From positions 124,001 through 188,000 of the forward strand of contig JAMWFC010000025.1 in the NCBI GenBank assembly GCA_027475525.1: DNA of 64,000 nucleotides, read 5' to 3'. The notes beneath the pieces are model-generated. The model was not told where the DNA came from and did no database searches. It saw nothing but the letters and a program-made list of their open reading frames with translations. Origin of the DNA: Macrolepiota albuminosa. Its lineage: Eukaryota > Basidiomycota > Agaricomycetes > Agaricales > Agaricaceae. Positions 12,251 to 23,499 of the stretch are shown one piece after another. The number at the start of each line of letters is the position of its first letter. The stretch's first letter is position 1. The position numbers and the translations under genes are program-made.

Positions 12251-12299
12251 AAATCTGGCTCAGGGTCTCTTTGTCATTTAAAATCAGTACAGCATTCAG

Positions 12300-13760
12300 A
12301 TGTTTGGGAGGGATCACCACACAATAATTGAACGCATTGCGCTCCGCCTCGAATGACTTCTTGGGGTAGATGTCCGGTTGTCGGGTGAGGGCATTGGGTT
12401 TAGCTCCAAGTCATCCCGGGCAGTACTGGATTGTGAAGTCGTACTCTGAAAGGATCTCAGACCATCGGGCCTGTTGTTGACTAAGTTGCTTGGTCATGGT
12501 GAAGTACTGCAGATTGTTGTGATCTGAATAGACTTGGATCTGGTGCTGGGCTCTCTCGAGATAGGCTTGCCATTGTTTGAAGGCTTTGATGATGGCGAGG
12601 AGCTCCTTGTCATAGATGTTGTAGTTGAGCTCGGCATCAATCATAGACCAGGTGTAGAAGGCAACTGGCCAGGTTTCCCACCATTGGATCCCATCTGCGA
12701 GAGAATCCCAGTGATGGTGTAGTCAGAGGTGTCACATTCCAGGATGATTGGGAGGGCAAGGTCGTAGTGCCAGAGTACGGGGGCTCCTGTAAAAGCCTCC
12801 TTGAGCAAGTTAAAGACGCTCTGGCACTTACTGTCCCAGTTCCAGGCAACGTCCTTGCATGTGAGCCGGTTGAGGGGTTTTATGATACCAGAGTAGTTGT
12901 CTATGAATCTCCGGTAAAAGTTAGCAAAGCCCAGGAAGGATTGTACTTCCTTGATGTTCTGGGGTTGCGGCCAGTTGACAATGGCCTCGACCTTGTTGGA
13001 ATCCATGCAAATGCTGTTCGGAAATACGATGACGCCAAGATACTCAATCTCTTCCGTGTGGAATGAACACTTCTTGGGCTTGGCGTGGAGGTTGTGCTCC
13101 CAGAGGCATTCGAGGACTTGTCAGACATGCTTCTGGTGGTCCTCCTTCGAGTCAGAGTAGATGAGGATGTCGTCTAGGTAGACAATCACAAAGACGTTGC
13201 TCATGTCATAGAAGATGTTGTTCATGAAGTATTGGAACGTGGCAGGGGAGCTAGTCATTCCGAAAGGCATCACAAGGTATTCAAACAGACCATACCATGT
13301 ACGGAATGCGGTTTTCCACTCATGTCCCAGGGCAATGCAGACGTTGTTATAGCCAAAGCAGAGGTCAATTTTCATGTAAACCTTGGCACTGCGGAGTCAA
13401 TCAACCAGATTGCCAATGATCAGAAGCGGGTAGCGGTTCTACTTGGTGATCTTATTGAGTCCCCGGTAGTCAACGCAGAGTTGGAGCAAGCCATCCTTCT
13501 TTTTAGCAAATAGAACTGGAGCTCCAGCAGCGGAGGCGGAGGGTTGGATGAATCCCTTTTCAGACATTTCATTGAGGTAGTCCTTGAGGGCCTGGAGTTC
13601 AACTTCTGACATGTTGTATACCTTCCTGAAAGGGGGGGCAGTTCCTTCCTTGAGGTCAATCGTATGGTCATAGGAGCAGTAAGGGGGAATCTCCTTAGCA
13701 TCTTCTTTGGAGAATACGTCAGTGAACTCGTGGTACTCCAGGGAAACTACTTCTTAGAGG
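12300..13760 (-). pseudogene. Gypsy reverse transcriptase and RNase H, broken
   Basis: From right to left: [20 protein letters not shown] near 13520-13450, then [20 protein letters not shown], then [12 protein letters not shown] (catalytic YLDD, about 13180). After a frame change comes VQSFLGFANFYRRFI and a thumb/connection segment ending near 12641. RNase H follows (NYNIYDKELLAIIKAF, VYSDHNNLQYF, QARWSEILSEYDF) to about 12411, then GAKPNALTRQPDIYP. Each block lies in a different frame or is separated by stops. The catalytic Asp pair is still present. Identification as Ty3/gypsy pol is secure. Confidence 0.93.
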
Positions 13761-14019
13761 ATTTGCTCCTCAGTTTTTTTCCCTGGGGGGATAGCATCTC
13801 CTTGTAGGTGTTCTTTTGGGAGAGATGGTGAGGTGTGTAGCTGAAATGTGGGAATTCCGTCTTTCATGAGGCGGGCAAAGGGGGCGGCTCCAATGATCTT
13901 AATGTCGAATGTGTTTGAATTGATCGGGGTCTCGGATTCATAGGCTGAAGCAGGTTTGCCGCATGTCTGAGACCGGCCCAGATAGTTCGGCCCTTTGTAC
14001 CTGTTCTGAGGAATGTTCG

Positions 14020-14490
14020 GGAGTCAATCGGGGGCCTTGCAGGTTTGGACGGGCGATGGCAGCATATGGGTGGGGGGCACGGCTGTCCCCCTGGGAGTGT
14101 TGGGCATCGGGTTGCTTTCTAGGGCCTGGAGGTGCACAGCAGTCAAGGGGTGGTCTTCAGGTCCTGGGAAGGTCATGGTGAGCATCCTCCAATTGATGTC
14201 GGGGTTTGTATCATGTAGCCAGGGTAGTCCCAGTACCATTGGGTCGATCCATAAAGTCGCATGACCAGAAAGTTGGAAGTGAACTTGTAGTTGTTGTCCA
14301 GGGTCACGCGTCTCAGGTGAGACCTCTGAATGGAGCCGGAGGAGGAGGGGGTGCTGTCAAGATGTTGCAAACAGAGGGGCTGGTCAAGGGAGTCATGGAA
14401 AAGGTCGAGGGCATCGCTGATGAAAACTCTAGTAGCTCCGCTGTCGATAAGGGCCGATATCAGTCCCAGGGCGCTGTCCAACCTGGCATT
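14020..14490 (-). pseudogene. Second retropepsin-like protease domain of the gypsy element
   Basis: LISALIDSGATRVFISDA carries the DSGAT active-site motif. About 80 residues on, in a shifted frame, is VLGLPWLHDTNPDINW, the usual end of these domains leading into pol. It lies immediately downstream of another DSGAT domain (14628-15071). Broken by a frameshift near 14180-14240. Confidence 0.75.
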
Positions 14491-14627
14491 GATGACAAAG
14501 GATCAGGACGAGCAGGACTGGAGTCTGGGGGGCAGTGGGGGCCCGTCCAGAGGGTCCTTTGGAGTCAGGCCTGAAGAGTAGGGGATGTCGAAGGGGAGTT
14601 GCTGGTCGTCAGGCATCAGTTTCTGGT

Positions 14628-15071
14628 TTAGGCAAAGGGTGAGATGTCACCAATTGATGCGGGGGTTGGTGTCTCAGAGCTACAGGGAAGCCCTAAGACC
14701 AGGGGTGCAGAGGGGTGGAGTTTGGTTATCAACATCCAGAGGGTATGAGTCTGTCCGTTGGCAAAAATAACAGGCATACGCATGAAATAAGTGATGTCCT
14801 CCACCATAGAGGCGTCTCCGTCAAAGAGGCAGAGTTGCACGAGGATCAGGAGTCGCTGAGCAGGTTCTGGGGTGAAGGTAGACCATGCCTTGTTGATGAA
14901 GTTGTCTGTGGCGCCACTGTCGATGAGGGTGTTGAGGGGGGTCCCGGAGGGGGTAAGGCAGGTTTTGAGGAGGAGTGGGAGGATAGGTAAGCCGTGAGGG
15001 TGTCCTGTGCGAGTGTTGTGGAACAAAGATGGGAGACCAGGACAGAGAAGACATCGGGGTTGATTCCGCAA
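14628..15071 (-). pseudogene. First retropepsin-like protease domain of the gypsy element
   Basis: The open stretch contains LNTLIDSGATDNFINKAW with the catalytic DSGAT, followed by about 70 residues and a LVLGLP motif. It sits between the zinc knuckles of Gag and the second protease domain. One such domain is normally enough for polyprotein cleavage because retropepsins dimerise; two in tandem could act as a fused dimer or reflect duplication. Confidence 0.75.
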
Positions 15072-15576
15072 TTTAGGGCATCTTTTGGGTCTAAATCACT
15101 AGGTTGTTTTCCAAATACTCGTAGGTGGCGTCCTCCCCTTCAAAGGTCCAGGTGGCACATCCCATAACCTGTCGTTGAAGGCACTCAGAGATGTAATGGT
15201 CTTTCTCACCGCAGAGTATGCAAACACCTTCCCTTCTCCGTTGTTCCTGTACATCCTTTGGAACCTCAATCCAGGGTCATTCTTTTTTCTGGAGCTGGTT
15301 GGCCTGGAGGGCCTCTTTGATTCTGTGATTTAGAGTGTCTTCCAGGTCTAAATCGCCAGGTCGTTTTCCAAATACTCGTAGGTGGCATCCTCCCCTTCAA
15401 AGGTCCAGGTGGCGCATCCCATAACCTGTTGTTGGCGGCACTCGGAGATGTAATGGTCTTTCTCACCGCAGAGTATGCAAATATCTTCCCTTCTCTATTG
15501 TTCCTGTACATCCTTTGGAACCTCAATCTAGGGTTGTCCTTTTTTCTGGAGCCGGTTGGCCCGGAGGGCCTCTTTG
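15063..15576 (-). repeat. 257-bp tandem duplication of the Gag zinc-knuckle region
   Basis: Two diverged copies with a period of 257 bp (about 15063-15319 and 15320-15576). Each encodes on the minus strand the same CCHC knuckle CILCGEKDHYISEC (C-X2-C-X4-H-X4-C), followed by a VMGCATWTFEGEDATYEYLE tail. The copies differ at scattered positions, so this duplication is old. Confidence 0.88.
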
Positions 15577-16545
15577 TCCTGTTTGTTGGTGAAGTCAGAA
15601 TCTTCAGGGTCTTCCAGGGGTTCCTTGGAGCTTGGCACATCACCTGGGTCATTGGCGGCCACGGCGGCGTTGAGTTGGGCCTGGGGGCAGGTGCCGCTGC
15701 CAGAGTTAGTATTGGGTAGGCCGCAACTCACTGGGGGTCAGCCGCCAGAGAACATGGGGGGACCAGGGTTTTGATTTTTGGGGGTTGGAGGGTTTGCCAG
15801 AGGGCCATGGGGGTCCTTCCCTAGGATTCCAGGAGGCTTGGGAGTTCAAATACTTGCTGCAGTCTTTCCAGTAGCATTGATTGATCTGCATGATGAGGGC
15901 CTTGTACCCATTGTAGAAGGGTTGTTTCAGGGCAAGTCGGAGGATGTCCTTGATACATTGCAGCAGTGCACAGCGGAGGGCATACCAGAGGGCGCTGTAA
16001 TTCCAGCCTGTCTCGTAAGCTTCCTTCTCAAAACATATGATGAAGGTGGTGAAGCGTTCCTCAGAACGCATCTGGAGGTTGAAGAGGTTGTTCTCAGCCT
16101 TGGCCACAGTATCGTAGATCCCAAACTTCCCGGAGAACTTGTCGACAAAAGCTTGCCAGCAGGAGAGCGCTGGGTTGTTGGGGTCAAACTGGATGAGGGC
16201 TGTATAGTGGTCAAAAGCGATCCCCTGGAGGTACGAGGTGGCAAAGGCCACCCGGGAGCTGTCAACCTGAAACATGAGTGGCTTTGCCTAAAATGTGTTA
16301 AGACATTGGGTGAGGAATGTACGCCATTTTTGGGGGTCCTGGCCCATGAATGCGTTGGGTTTTTGGATGTCCAGATGCCCTTTGCAGATGAGGGCATCAT
16401 GGGTGTCATCCGGTCTGGTGGCGTTGCGGGGAGGGGGGCCAGCATTGTAGTAGTAGTAATAGTGGTTACCCCCCCCTTCCTTGTGGAGGAAAGGCACCAA
16501 GGGCAGGACCCCATCTGCCTGGAGGGCCTCCTCTGAGTGGCTCAC
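15576..16545 (-). pseudogene. Gypsy Gag capsid region, broken
   Basis: From right to left: a short N-terminal open stretch (16545-16288) with PNAFMGQDPQKWRTFLTQCL, one stop, then 16275-15706 with VAFATSYLQGIAFDHYTALI, WQAFVDKFSGKFG, RFTTFIICFEKEAYETGWN and ALRCALLQCIKDIL. This is the conserved retrotransposon gag fold. A Pro/Trp-rich spacer follows, and the nucleocapsid knuckles lie just beyond at 15576-15080. Gag forms the particle that packages element RNA. Confidence 0.88.
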
Positions 16546-16549
16546 CTGG

Positions 16550-18041
16550 GGGTCCGCACCCAGGAGGCCTGTTGTCCCAAAGGGGTTTGTTCCTGCTGGA
16601 AGGAGGCTCAGATCTCCACGCAGGGGGTGGCAAAGGTGGGGGGCCTGGGGGCTGTCCTCAAGGTTCAGCTGGGGTGGTAGAGGTGGTCGGGGAGGGTTCG
16701 GTGGTGTTGAGTCAATCTGGGGGGGGTCAGGTGCTGTGTTGGGTGCTGGGTTGCATGGGGAACGTTCAACTCAGGAGGGTCATGCTTGCATCAGAGGTCA
16801 TAGAGGGTTCCGCAGGTCGAAGTAGGGCGGTGGGTCATGACAGAAGCTGGGTTCTGGAGGGGCCAGAGCGATCGCGGGCACGGGGCATTGTTTGTTGTTG
16901 CCGTGAGTGAGCTCATCAATGTAGCACAGTGTGTTGTCCGTGCTAGGGGTGTCCATCCGGGGTCTACCAGAGGTTGCCAGGGCAGAGGTTGGGTGTTGTC
17001 CATTTGCAGGAGTGGTTCCAGGGGTCTCTGGAGCTGTCCCCAGGTCTTGAAGGTGCTAGGAATGGAGTTAGCCCTATGGCAAGTCAACAAGCCTACATGC
17101 AGGCAGCGGGCTGATCGAATAGCCCTCCTGTCAGTTTGAGGGACTGTAGTATGGCTGAGGCATTTTGTTGCTCTTTCCATTGTCATTGCTCTAGAGTGGG
17201 GACTGCGGGGGCTGCCAGGGCTATTTTCAGGGGTTTCCGTCAGATGTGAATTGAGCGACCCAGGTCCGCAGGGTTGTTGAGGGTTTGAGGGGAGGGGGAC
17301 GCATGGACTTCATCAAGCAGTTGTTGCAACTCTTTGTGGAGGATTGTGTTGCGTCTATACTTTACTATAGTCTGCTCTGGAAGTTCTCCTTGTGTGAGAC
17401 AATCCCCAAATTTGACCAAGCAATGGGCCCAGTCCTCCAGAGTGCCTTCAAAGTCATTGTGTCCGAATTCCGTGAGTAGCGCCCTTGCCCGCTGCGCGAA
17501 GTCCTCCAGCAAGATTCTGAGTGAGCAGAGCACTTCATCCCATTGCCGTTTGTACTCCTCGAGGTGTTGTCGTCCCATTGGCAAAGGAGGGGTCCAAGCA
17601 GGTGGGGCGGTGGTTGGGTAGTGTTGAGGAGGATGGTCATAGTTGGGAGGTCCCTAGGATTGGAGGGCAGGGCGCTGGTAACCATAATAGGAGGTGGGTG
17701 CAAAGGGGCCCTTGCTGGGGGAAATTGGGCAAGGTCCACTGGAAACTGGTGGGGTCTCCGGCAGGCCCCTGGGGATGCTCCAATACGAGGAGACCTCCAT
17801 GAGTTGTGCCATGGCTAGGTTGGGCAAAGGGGCCCAGCTCATAGAGGAATAGGTCAGGGGCCCAGTGGCAGTGGAGATATTGGGGCTCGTACAGGAGAGG
17901 TGGGTAGGTGGGGTGGGGGGTCTGTGCAGAGTAGTGATCAGGGACCGGATGTCTATAAGGGTTGGTCTGGTAGCCTGTAGGGTAGTAGGTATGAGTATAC
18001 ATAGCCATCAAGAACGGTGTAAGGAGGGAGTCTTGATATTA
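16550..18041 (-). pseudogene. Leader/N-terminal Gag-side ORF of the gypsy element
   Basis: Between the 5' LTR and the capsid region. Minus-strand open stretches at 18011-17637 (MYTHTYYPTGYQTNPYRHPV, Pro/Tyr-rich) and 17584-17240 (EEYKRQWDEVLCSLRILLED, helical) are consistent with an extended N-terminal protein. No domain was recognised. The opposite strand shows long open frames that I attribute to GC-rich composition. Confidence 0.45.
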
Positions 18042-18756
18042 TATCAGGTTCTGCTGAGTTGGGGGCCTTCTGGGAAAGCAATGCCCTTATGAGGCGGACT
18101 TGATCTACAGATACTCGGGTGTCTGGAACTCTGGGGCTAGGACTCTGGGGCTCAAGACATGGACAGGGGTAATCCTGGAAGAGGGAACTTGGTCTGGGAG
18201 TTTTGGGTTTTAAAAGCTGGGGGTTAGATAGGGGTCGAGTCGTGAACTGGGGGTTCTAAGACGAGACCGGGTTAGCAAATTGTAAGTCGCAAAGTATGTA
18301 CCAAACTTAGAGCACATGGTTGTTCAAGCATGCCAGTCAGTGCATACCAATCAAGCAGAAGGCATGCAACAATTCAAGTTAATATCAAGACTAGCGAATA
18401 CAACAGGGGTATACACTATAAGTACTAATCCAGGTCTCTGGAGTTCCGGGGTATCTGAGATAAGTCCTGGGGGCATTGAGTAGCGGGAGGGGGCTGTATG
18501 CCGGGATCGTGCATGTGAAGTGCATGATCAATTGGTGCGGAGGGAGTTGTGATGCGTGATGGCATGGAAGCGGTTGGTGTGATCCAATCATTGATCAGGG
18601 TTGATGGCGGTTGATCCCAGGCCTGTGATGCGGGTTGCCAGGGGTGCCAGGTGATGGCAGCCCTTGATGCATGTGATGGTGGTGTCGGTAGTCATGATGG
18701 CAGGGGCACGTCCTGGGGGATCAGAGGAAGGGTCCCGGAGGGGAGAGGTCATTCCA
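18042..18756 (-). repeat. 5' LTR of gypsy element (715 bp)
   Basis: Aligns to 7977-8715 with a few indels; the left terminus has decayed from TGTCA to TATCA and the right terminus from TGACA to TTCCA. It is followed by the ATTAC target duplication. In the first roughly 150 aligned bases I count 18 differences, 17 of them transitions. Confidence 0.9.
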
Positions 18757-18761
18757 ATTAC

Positions 18762-20577
18762 CAGCATAAAGATTCAAAGGTGCTTCTGAAAACTTCACTG
18801 CAAGATGTTGTCTGGCAGACAATGGCAAAAAAGATAAATAAGGAGATCCAGAACTTGTTGAGGGGTAAGGATCACAACGTTTCAGGATTAGATGCATTTG
18901 CACAATATAATGTGGCTGTCAAAAATGTTCTGCATTAACTTATACTGCAGGAGGAAAGTCATTTACAGAAGATGGCAGCAGAATAGAGCAAAAAAGAAAA
19001 TCCACCAGAAATTCAGTGCAAGTTGGTACTCCTTCCATCCCCCATCCATCTTCTATTTATTGTACATCCATCCGCTTGATTCCACTTTCTAATCGTTGTC
19101 TCTCCAAGAAGGCCTGAAAGCATAGTTTGAAGCATGTAAATGATGCAGATGTGCTTCAATTTAGAGAGATGGACATGTTGAGTTGGACTGTTGTTGGTTA
19201 GTATGCAGATGAAGGCATGACTATTAGAATGTATATGGTGCCATCATTCTTTAAACAATTTTGACACCAATTATAGTCATAACAATATGTCATACTTGAC
19301 CTATGCTAACCAACCTACCTTTCAAGACTCCTTTTCTGACCTTGTTAGTGACTTCAACAAGAAGATGATGGATTACATGTCTGCTCTTCTTGGTAGAGAC
19401 ATGCTGTCCAACATGTGATCACTCCATGATTTAACTCCTCCTATCCTTACATGCCATGACCTCATCCTTGATCTGGATAGAGATAAATTCCCAATAATAC
19501 TAGCAGATCCAGGACCAAATATATTTCAAACTTGAGCAGAATTGGAAATGCTTGTCTGGGACTATCTAAATATTCATTACAGTAAATCCTAGTTTTCTCC
19601 ATCTTTGCTCATCATCTGATCACTCTGTCAGAAATTGCGTCTGATTACTGGTATAAATCTGCTTCTTACAAGGTAGTGAGGACCAATGGTCAGCAATTCA
19701 TTGTAAGGGCGACCTCTAGAGGCTGTGGCTCAATCACACAGCTGGCAGAGGGAGATCCAAAGTGTATTAGAATATATACTGACAATATCAAGGTAGCTAC
19801 TCACCTGGCAGAGGGAGATCCAAAGAGAACAAGTCTAGGGATTCCCTATGCCAGGTTGGACACTTCTGGGGCCTCTGAAGCGTGAAAAACAACTATACAG
19901 TACAACAAAACCTTAAAAACTCGAAAATTGCCTACACAAATACTTGTACAAATAAGGGGCAAACTCTGGCAAACTCTGGCTTATATAAGCAGTCTGGAAG
20001 CAGTGCTGAGTGGGCCCACACTTGTCTGAATGGTGGCTAAAGAACCAGAGCATCTCAAGAGCTGAGAGTAGTACTAACAGATAGTGTTGAAAGAATAGAA
20101 ACAGTAAAATGAAATAATGTCAGAAGAAATAAGATAATGAATAGAAGGAGAGTGAAGAGATAAGAAGTGAGAAAAGGAAGAAATGAGGAGTCCCCTGACA
20201 TTTATACATTCAAGATATTTTCCAAAGGGTCTAATATTCCAAGATCCCCATAATCTTGGTTAGTCTGAGCTATTGCATCTGCTGAACTTCTGGAAAGACC
20301 GTCAAGGATAGTATGAATCCAGTGACACCTTCTGCTGGACAGTTTATCTCAACCATCACAAGCAGCCAGTAGCTGCTGAGTATGGCACCTGAGCTGATTA
20401 TGAAAAAAATGTAGCAGCAGCAGCAGCACGTAAGGCTACACATAAAAATAAAGAGAAAAATTGAAAATAGAGGCTAACACTATCAGTGGTAGTCAATGGC
20501 AACAGTAGGACCATCACTGATGATGGAGCTGCTGATGGTGGATCCGCTTTAGTCACCAGATCTGCAGCCAACTTGGA
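18762..20577. other. Repeat-derived sequence, no gene recognised
   Basis: Short open stretches only. A 21-bp direct repeat (CTGGCAGAGGGAGATCCAAA plus G) occurs twice near 19741-19823. A plus-strand fragment at 18762-18938 encodes KINKEIQNLLRGKDHN of unknown origin. Confidence 0.35.
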
Positions 20578-21135
20578 GTGCCAACTGGGGCCTACACTTT
20601 CCCTGTACCTAGCATACCACACACACCACTGCCTGACTTACAGGAGGAACCCCCTGTCTTGTGCTCACTGTACACTCCACAGCCTCAGCACCACAACAGA
20701 TCTATGGTTTACAACAAATACCAACCAAATGTATCAGCTTCCACTCATGATGAGTTCGCTTATGATAAATCCATTCATAACAAATGTGGTGATGATACAG
20801 CAGTAGTAGATGCCACTACCATCCACCTCTTACAACAAAGAGGATGGAGCCATTCAGACCCTCCAATTAATGGCCCTAGTGATGGTTCCCCTAGATATAG
20901 AGTATTAAGAAGGGTGCTCAACATTCTTCAAGATGAGGACAATGACCAATTTGAAGATGAGGGAAGGCCAGCATTACAAAACCAAAAGAAGCGCAAGGCA
21001 TTGCCTAACCAATTGTCAACAAATTCCAAGCAACCCCGCAAGTCTCAAGCACAAATGTTACAGGAGGATGCAGCTCGATACATTGATATGTCTACACCAG
21101 CAAAAAGGAGTAGCAGCCATACTAAGGTCATTTGA
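20578..21135 (+). other. Unidentified ORF followed by a polypurine tract, likely retroelement 3' part
   Basis: A 185-residue open stretch. It is acidic in the middle (LQDEDNDQFEDEG), then basic (NQKKRKALPNQ, NSKQPRKSQAQ), with a Pro-rich start. No family recognised. It is followed after about 25 bp by a purine run (GGGGAAGGGGGGAA, 21157-21170) and then TGTTACA, an arrangement like polypurine tract plus LTR start of a plus-strand element. That reading is an inference. Confidence 0.35.
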
Positions 21136-21355
21136 CCAGTTCACCGTCATTGATGTGGGGAAGGGGGGAATGTTACATTACATTTTTGTAAACTATAGTA
21201 TTACAAAAATATAGCAATGTCTGTCATAGCAAAAAAAGCAATGCAATAATAAGCCATCTATCTTAAACCATCTATCTTTACTTGTCTTCTGTTGCCTTCT
21301 GTCTCTCAGTGAGCCGACTGGATAATCGGGTCTATTGCATCAGTGGCTAACTACT

Positions 21356-23011
21356 TCAGAAGTTGCTGCAAGCCCATTTTCTTAGGCCAGGGAGAGGGTC
21401 CTCAGCAGGAACTGGCAGAGAAACAGAAGATAGTTGAGTGGGTAACAGAGATGTTTGTGCAGGAGACATCTCTGAGGATGTTTGTTGAAGTGGGAATGGA
21501 GCAACAATGAGAGCAGATAAGTTAGCAGCATGATGGGATTGGTCAATGGCAAGGGCAGAGGTATCACCAGTGGGAATAGATATATTAGCAATGGCAGGAG
21601 ATTGGTTAGCAGTGGGATCAGGAGTGGTTTCTTCCTCTTCAACAATAGGTCCAAGTCTACTGTGCCCTGTTGGATGCACTGCCACATTATCCTGAGCTGA
21701 TGGACTGGAGGGACAGGTGGAGATGTGAAGTCAATTCTGCAAAGTGTCAACCACATCTCAAATATTGCAGATCTGCTGTTCTATCTGATGGATCTGTCCA
21801 TTGTGGGCTGCAAGCATCTCATCTGCAAGAGAAACATTGGTTTGCAGGGTTTCTATGCAGCTACCAAGCATGTCAACTTGAGTCTGGTAGCAATGGAAGA
21901 AGTCCTCAATATGCAGTAACCAGCTCTCTTCAGCCATGACAAACTCATCCTGCACCTGATCCTCAACATTCCACGATGCTTTCTGAAATCCATTCTCCAT
22001 CCTGTCCAAACAGCTCTCCACTCCTGCCATCACACCAGCTACAATGTCCTCACTGTGATTAGACTCCATTGCCCACTCCTTGCCCTTTTCCTTGACCAGA
22101 AGAGGATCCACTGGGTAGTTGGAGGTCAACAGTTGGGATGGACAGACAGATAGTTTTGATGGTCCTGCATTGGACTGGCTGGTTCATCTGCTAACTATTA
22201 GTTAGCTATTTGAGCAGGAAAAGAATTTCATACCATTATCACTCTCAATAATTGTTACTGACTTCTTTCTCAGTGGTTTTTTCTTCTTTCCCTTGTTGCC
22301 AGGCTTGGTAGTTCTTTTGACAATCGTCAGACTGCATGTTTATTTGCAAATAAGCTAGCAAGGATTGTATGTGGTGCTGCCCTTTGTCCTGACACACTGT
22401 AGCTGCTTACTTGCACAATATTAGCAAGGGGGGTTGATGTGCTGACACTCATGACAAGGTGCTGTCCTCAGATATCTGCTCAACAGCATCCCTCCAGTAA
22501 TTTTCCCCTTTGGTATCCTGCCCTCTTGTTCTTCTTCTTTTTCTTCCTCTTCATCCTTGTCCTTATCCTCATCCTTCTGCTTCTTTTGTCAACAATAGGT
22601 ACCAGAAGGACGTTGACCAATATAGGTCACCCATTTTGGCTTCTTGGGATTTGGCAACAGATCAGACAAATCTCCTGCTACTAGAGGACTTGGTCGTTTT
22701 CTCTTCTTTGGAATTGATGATAGACCAGACAAATCTCTTGCTGCCGGCCTATGACCTATCCAGTCTTCTTGTGCCAGTGTCATCAATGGACTGGCCTTGT
22801 TTAATAAATCAGGTTGTTCTTTGCCTCCACTTGGTTCTTTTCCCCTTCCGCTCCTCTGAGACCATTTCTTTGCAGCATCCTTCAACCACCTAGTTATATC
22901 CTTGTCAGAAAGCTTGCTCTGGAGTAGCAGGATAACTTTGTTGATGAAATTTCTTTTGGCATCAAGGAAGAGTTTCTTATCGTCCTTGACCTGTCTAACC
23001 ATCAACCACAT
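21356..23011 (-). other. Unidentified TE-associated coding remnants, coiled-coil and basic parts
   Basis: Three minus-strand open stretches. 23011-22589 is basic: DKKLFLDAKRNFINKVILLL, SGRGKEPSGGKEQ, PKKRKRPSP resembling a nuclear localisation signal. 22129-21758 is helical with heptad-like spacing: MENGFQKASWNVEDQV, IEDFFHCYQTQVDMLGSCIE. 21685-21356 is Ser/Pro/Thr-rich. They may belong to one protein broken by mutations, but joins are not evident. No known domain seen. Confidence 0.3.
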
Positions 23012-23269
23012 GTTAGTCTACATGACAACTATTAGTGCATGTCTATTAGGCAAGAGCACTTGCATCTTACCAGATCCTTCTGCTGTTTTTTGAGTTGATG
23101 CAGGTCTCCTCTGAGAGCAAGATATAATACTCAAACATCCACGTCAATGACCCATTGGTAGAGTTCTTCATTAGATATGATGGATGGAGGATTAAAAAAA
23201 TGAATGAAAACTTTACATGAAGCAAGTTCTGAAAATAGATATTATGTGACCCTGTTTAAATTACAAAAG

Positions 23270-23450
23270 AAGTTTGATTTATTGCTTGACAAACCTTACT
23301 TTGTTTATTTTACAGTTTAGTAAATAACAATTAGCTAAGCAGGTCAAAATTGCAGAAGTTTTAATGTTTATTGCACTAAGCAGGAGTCGAACCTACCTAG
23401 TACAAGCTACAACAAATACCAGTTTAGATTATTCTACTACACAACATGTT
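23270..23450 (-). repeat. SINE-like repeat, copy A
   Basis: On the minus strand the head reads ...TGTAGTAGAATAATC...GGTATTTG...GGTAGGTTCGACTCCTGC, with a box-B match (GGTTCGACTCC) and an A-box-like TGTGTAGTAGAA. The body with CTAATTGTTATTTACTA then AACAAAGTAAGGTT follows. This is the same head-body order as copy 1 and copy B. Confidence 0.65.
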
Positions 23451-23499
23451 TTTAGTGTATAGTACTATGGTGTAAATAAATATTGAAAATAGATATCAT

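Larger units (their letters stand above)
7972..18761 (-). mobile_element. Ty3/gypsy LTR retrotransposon, nearly full length, degenerate
   Basis: The element spans LTR to LTR (7977-18756) and is flanked by the 5-bp target duplication ATTAC at 7972-7976 and 18757-18761. Coding order on the minus strand, right to left, is leader ORF, Gag, CCHC zinc knuckles (tandem duplicate), protease 1, protease 2, reverse transcriptase, RNase H, integrase, chromodomain. Protease-RT-RNaseH-integrase order with a C-terminal chromodomain places it in the Ty3/gypsy chromovirus type. An additional ORF runs on the plus strand between the chromodomain and the 3' LTR. Every domain is broken by stops or frameshifts, so the copy is not autonomous. 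No convincing primer-binding site was found. Confidence 0.95.

Noticed and set aside
10811..12726. Plus-strand open frames across integrase and RNase H.
   Set aside because: They lie opposite clearly identified pol domains and have no family motifs of their own.
16481..16910. Long plus-strand open frames over the gag region.
   Set aside because: GC-rich antisense shadows of the minus-strand Gag; Gly/Arg-rich composition without motifs and overlapping in several frames.
18020..18044. Primer-binding site next to the 5' LTR.
   Set aside because: The adjacent minus-strand sequence (TAATATCAAGACTCCC) begins without TGG and I could not match it to a tRNA 3' end with confidence.
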